Shown piece after piece: positions 62,364 through 64,000 of a DNA stretch of 64,000 nucleotides. The notes below the pieces were generated by a model that did no database searches, was not told the DNA's origin, and worked only from the letters and a program-made list of their open reading frames with translations. Numbering within the stretch: the stretch's first letter is position 1; each line of letters begins with the position of its first letter. Origin of the DNA: Hormiphora californensis (taxonomy: Eukaryota > Ctenophora > Tentaculata > Cydippida > Pleurobrachiidae); NCBI GenBank assembly GCA_020137815.1, contig CM035351.1, positions 4,361,078-4,425,077 of the forward strand, written 5' to 3'. Made by a program: the position numbers and the translations under genes.

Positions 62364-63892
62364 ATGATTGTTCATGATATGAGGTGTGAGGTACCCCTGA
62401 TAGCCCCCGATTTGAGGCGAGAGGAGGCCGTGCTACAGCTTGCAGATGCCCTCCGACAACTGGACCGGGTCGCTGAAGATATACTTGGTGAGAGGGATAG
62501 AAAGAGGGATAGAGAGAGAGAGAGGGAGAGAGAGGGATAGAGGGAGATACACAGAGTCAGAGACAGAAACATAGACAGAGATAGAGAAACTTAGTGATTC
62601 AATATTAACATGATTGGCTGCTGTGTTCTCCTTTTTCACAACAATTTTCTATATACAGGGCGAGTTGATGAGAGGATAGCTGCACAAAATGCAAATCTAA
62701 AGAGCATTGAGCAGCGAGTAAAGGTCGCCCAAGCTAAAGTGGACAAGTTAAAAGGAAGCAAGAAAGCAATTCAGGTTCGACTTCATTAGCACCGGAACTT
62801 TGTCTTAATTGCAATACTTCTTCTTCTTTTTTTACTAAATCCCTTTTTTCCACCAGGTGTTTTCATGTTCCAAGTTCCCTACAATTGATAGCATGCCACC
62901 ATACTCACCTCTCTTCTGTCGAAATAGTGAACCCCTTTCAACCATCGCTAGAAACGGAAAACCAATCAGTGAGAACTTCAAACAAGTCGATCACCGGGTT
63001 ATCAAAGTAAGTTGTAGATTTATATTTTGAAAATTACTAATATAACTTTTTTCATATATAATATAATTTCTTCCTGCAACTTGATACCCAAAAAGATCAT
63101 ATTGACTTCCATGCTACACACTTCACACGTTTATTTGATCTCCCTCTCTCTCAGGACAAATTCAACTTCTTCCGAGTGTCACGTGACCCTCCTAAACCGA
63201 GGATGATTAAAGCCTTCTCAGTGGGTGAGGATTTAGAGGGTAGTTTGGGGGATCCTCCCGCTGGAATAAAGGCTGCCTCTTCCTATCTCTTGTTCAACAG
63301 TAGCACAAACCCTTACCAATCCCACCACAAGGAGGAGCCCCTGGAGTTGGGGAGACGGACCGGGGCCGGGGAGGAAACACCACTAACGGAGGATGAGGAA
63401 GAGGGCCCAACGGTGAATCTGGGCGGAACGGAACTACTAAATCGGCTCCTTCCGACAAGCTATGCGTACAGGTACGCGCGGGGACATCAGGGTAGGGGTT
63501 GTCGCGCGCACATTGTACCTCTCATCAGTGTACATCATGTATATTTGTGATTTGGGGTACATTGTACAATGTACACAATGTGGGACGATTTTATTTTCTA
63601 GATTTCCGTATCAGGCCAATGCTCTGACAGAGATATCCGTTATTAATTCTCTCTACTCCCAGTCCTGATTTGGGCGACGTGCCAGATTTGGATGTTCCTT
63701 CCTACCTTCCCGATCTGCCTGGCGTTGCAGAGATTTCATTTGACCAAAGTATCGGTTCAATAGCACCCTCCCTTCCCAACTTCTCGGCTGGAGAACTACC
63801 AGATTTACCAGATATTTCTGGTGGAGGGGGAGGTCCCGCCCCAGCCCCTCCCTCTGCCGCCCCTGCAGCACCTACCCCTCCACCACCCCCAG
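62364..63892 (+). CDS. WASHC1: WASH complex subunit 1, 5' part, cut by the window end
   Basis: WASH activates Arp2/3 on endosomes within the pentameric WASH complex and drives retromer-dependent sorting. Exons 62364-62487, 62659-62774, 62857-63006, 63155-63471 and 63663-63892 give 312 residues and continue beyond the window. The WAHD1 region reads [21 protein letters not shown] (human [21 protein letters not shown]), then [20 protein letters not shown] and [10 protein letters not shown]. After an acidic variable part comes [20 protein letters not shown] then DLPG (human [20 protein letters not shown] then DLPG). The last exon ends in a proline-rich run ([10 protein letters not shown] type), the profilin-binding part. 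The WCA domain must lie outside. An alternative acceptor at 63602 would stop soon after, so 63663 is preferred. The start gives [10 protein letters not shown]; the stop just before it excludes an upstream start in this exon. Confidence 0.93.
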
Positions 63893-64000
63893 GTTTGCAC
63901 TGATACTTTGTAGTCAATAACTGACTGTAATTTTAGTGCATGGTAATGAAAAGCATGACAAAAACATAATTATTAATTGTTCCTGTGTGAGGTACTGACA
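63893..64000. other. Start of the next WASH intron
   Basis: A GTTTGC donor follows the exon at 63892. The remaining bases to the window end are non-coding as far as visible. Confidence 0.6.

Noticed and set aside
63602-63668. Alternative WASH exon reading [20 protein letters not shown]
   Set aside because: It stops immediately after. The acceptor at 63661-63662 continues directly into the conserved SPDLGDVP block.

Overview
This is an animal nuclear genome window, not a microbial one. Nearly all coding sequence is broken by short GT-AG introns, and I rebuilt eleven genes from ATG to stop or window edge by joining exons with matching phases. The gene content (paxillin, STRAD pseudokinase, PPP4R2, a Cip/Kip CDK inhibitor, an F-BAR/SH3 protein, a PHETA/sesquipedalian PH protein, WASH, a class-A GPCR and a sperm-type SLC9C exchanger) is metazoan. 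The compact introns, many CT/GA microsatellites and heavy load of small foldback elements suggest an invertebrate, plausibly a sponge or other non-bilaterian. That placement is inference; no tree can be run here.

Layout. 0.76-15.7 kb: paxillin, 12 exons (+), with introns packed with hairpins, a nested pogo-like element and microsatellites. 15.7-22.0 kb: repeat-rich intergenic DNA. 22.0-24.5 kb: a six-exon GPCR (+). 24.5-30.0 kb: repeats and a 5'-truncated LINE reverse transcriptase (-) lying between inverted repeats of about 300 bp. 30.0-43.7 kb: a dense run of + strand genes: STRAD-like pseudokinase, PPP4R2, a p21-like CDK inhibitor, an intronless Ldh_2-family dehydrogenase, and an unrecognised basic, probably mitochondrial protein whose last intron carries nested transposons. 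44.5-48.4 kb: intronless SLC9C (-). 49.4-51.9 kb: F-BAR/SH3 protein (-). 52-58 kb: a repeat block with a near-perfect 1.6 kb palindrome and a 1.8 kb TIR element. 58.2-60.6 kb: PHETA (+). 60.7-61.3 kb: a small secreted protein (-). 62.4 kb to the edge: WASH (+, cut by the window end).

Functional links. Paxillin, the F-BAR/SH3 protein, WASH and PHETA all act in adhesion, actin or endosomal membrane traffic. STRAD, PPP4R2 and the CDK inhibitor are signalling and cell-cycle regulators. Nothing shows that they form a co-regulated cluster; adjacency alone is weak evidence.

Most notable: (1) all the reading-frame breaks I find, five in SLC9C and one in the dehydrogenase, have the same +1 polarity and fall only in the two intronless genes, while about 8.6 kb of multi-exon coding sequence has none; (2) the CDK inhibitor carries a PCNA-binding PIP box, as vertebrate p21 does; (3) two MITE families with different terminal repeats share one internal core; (4) the 1.6 kb perfect palindrome; (5) a LINE RT enclosed by inverted repeats.
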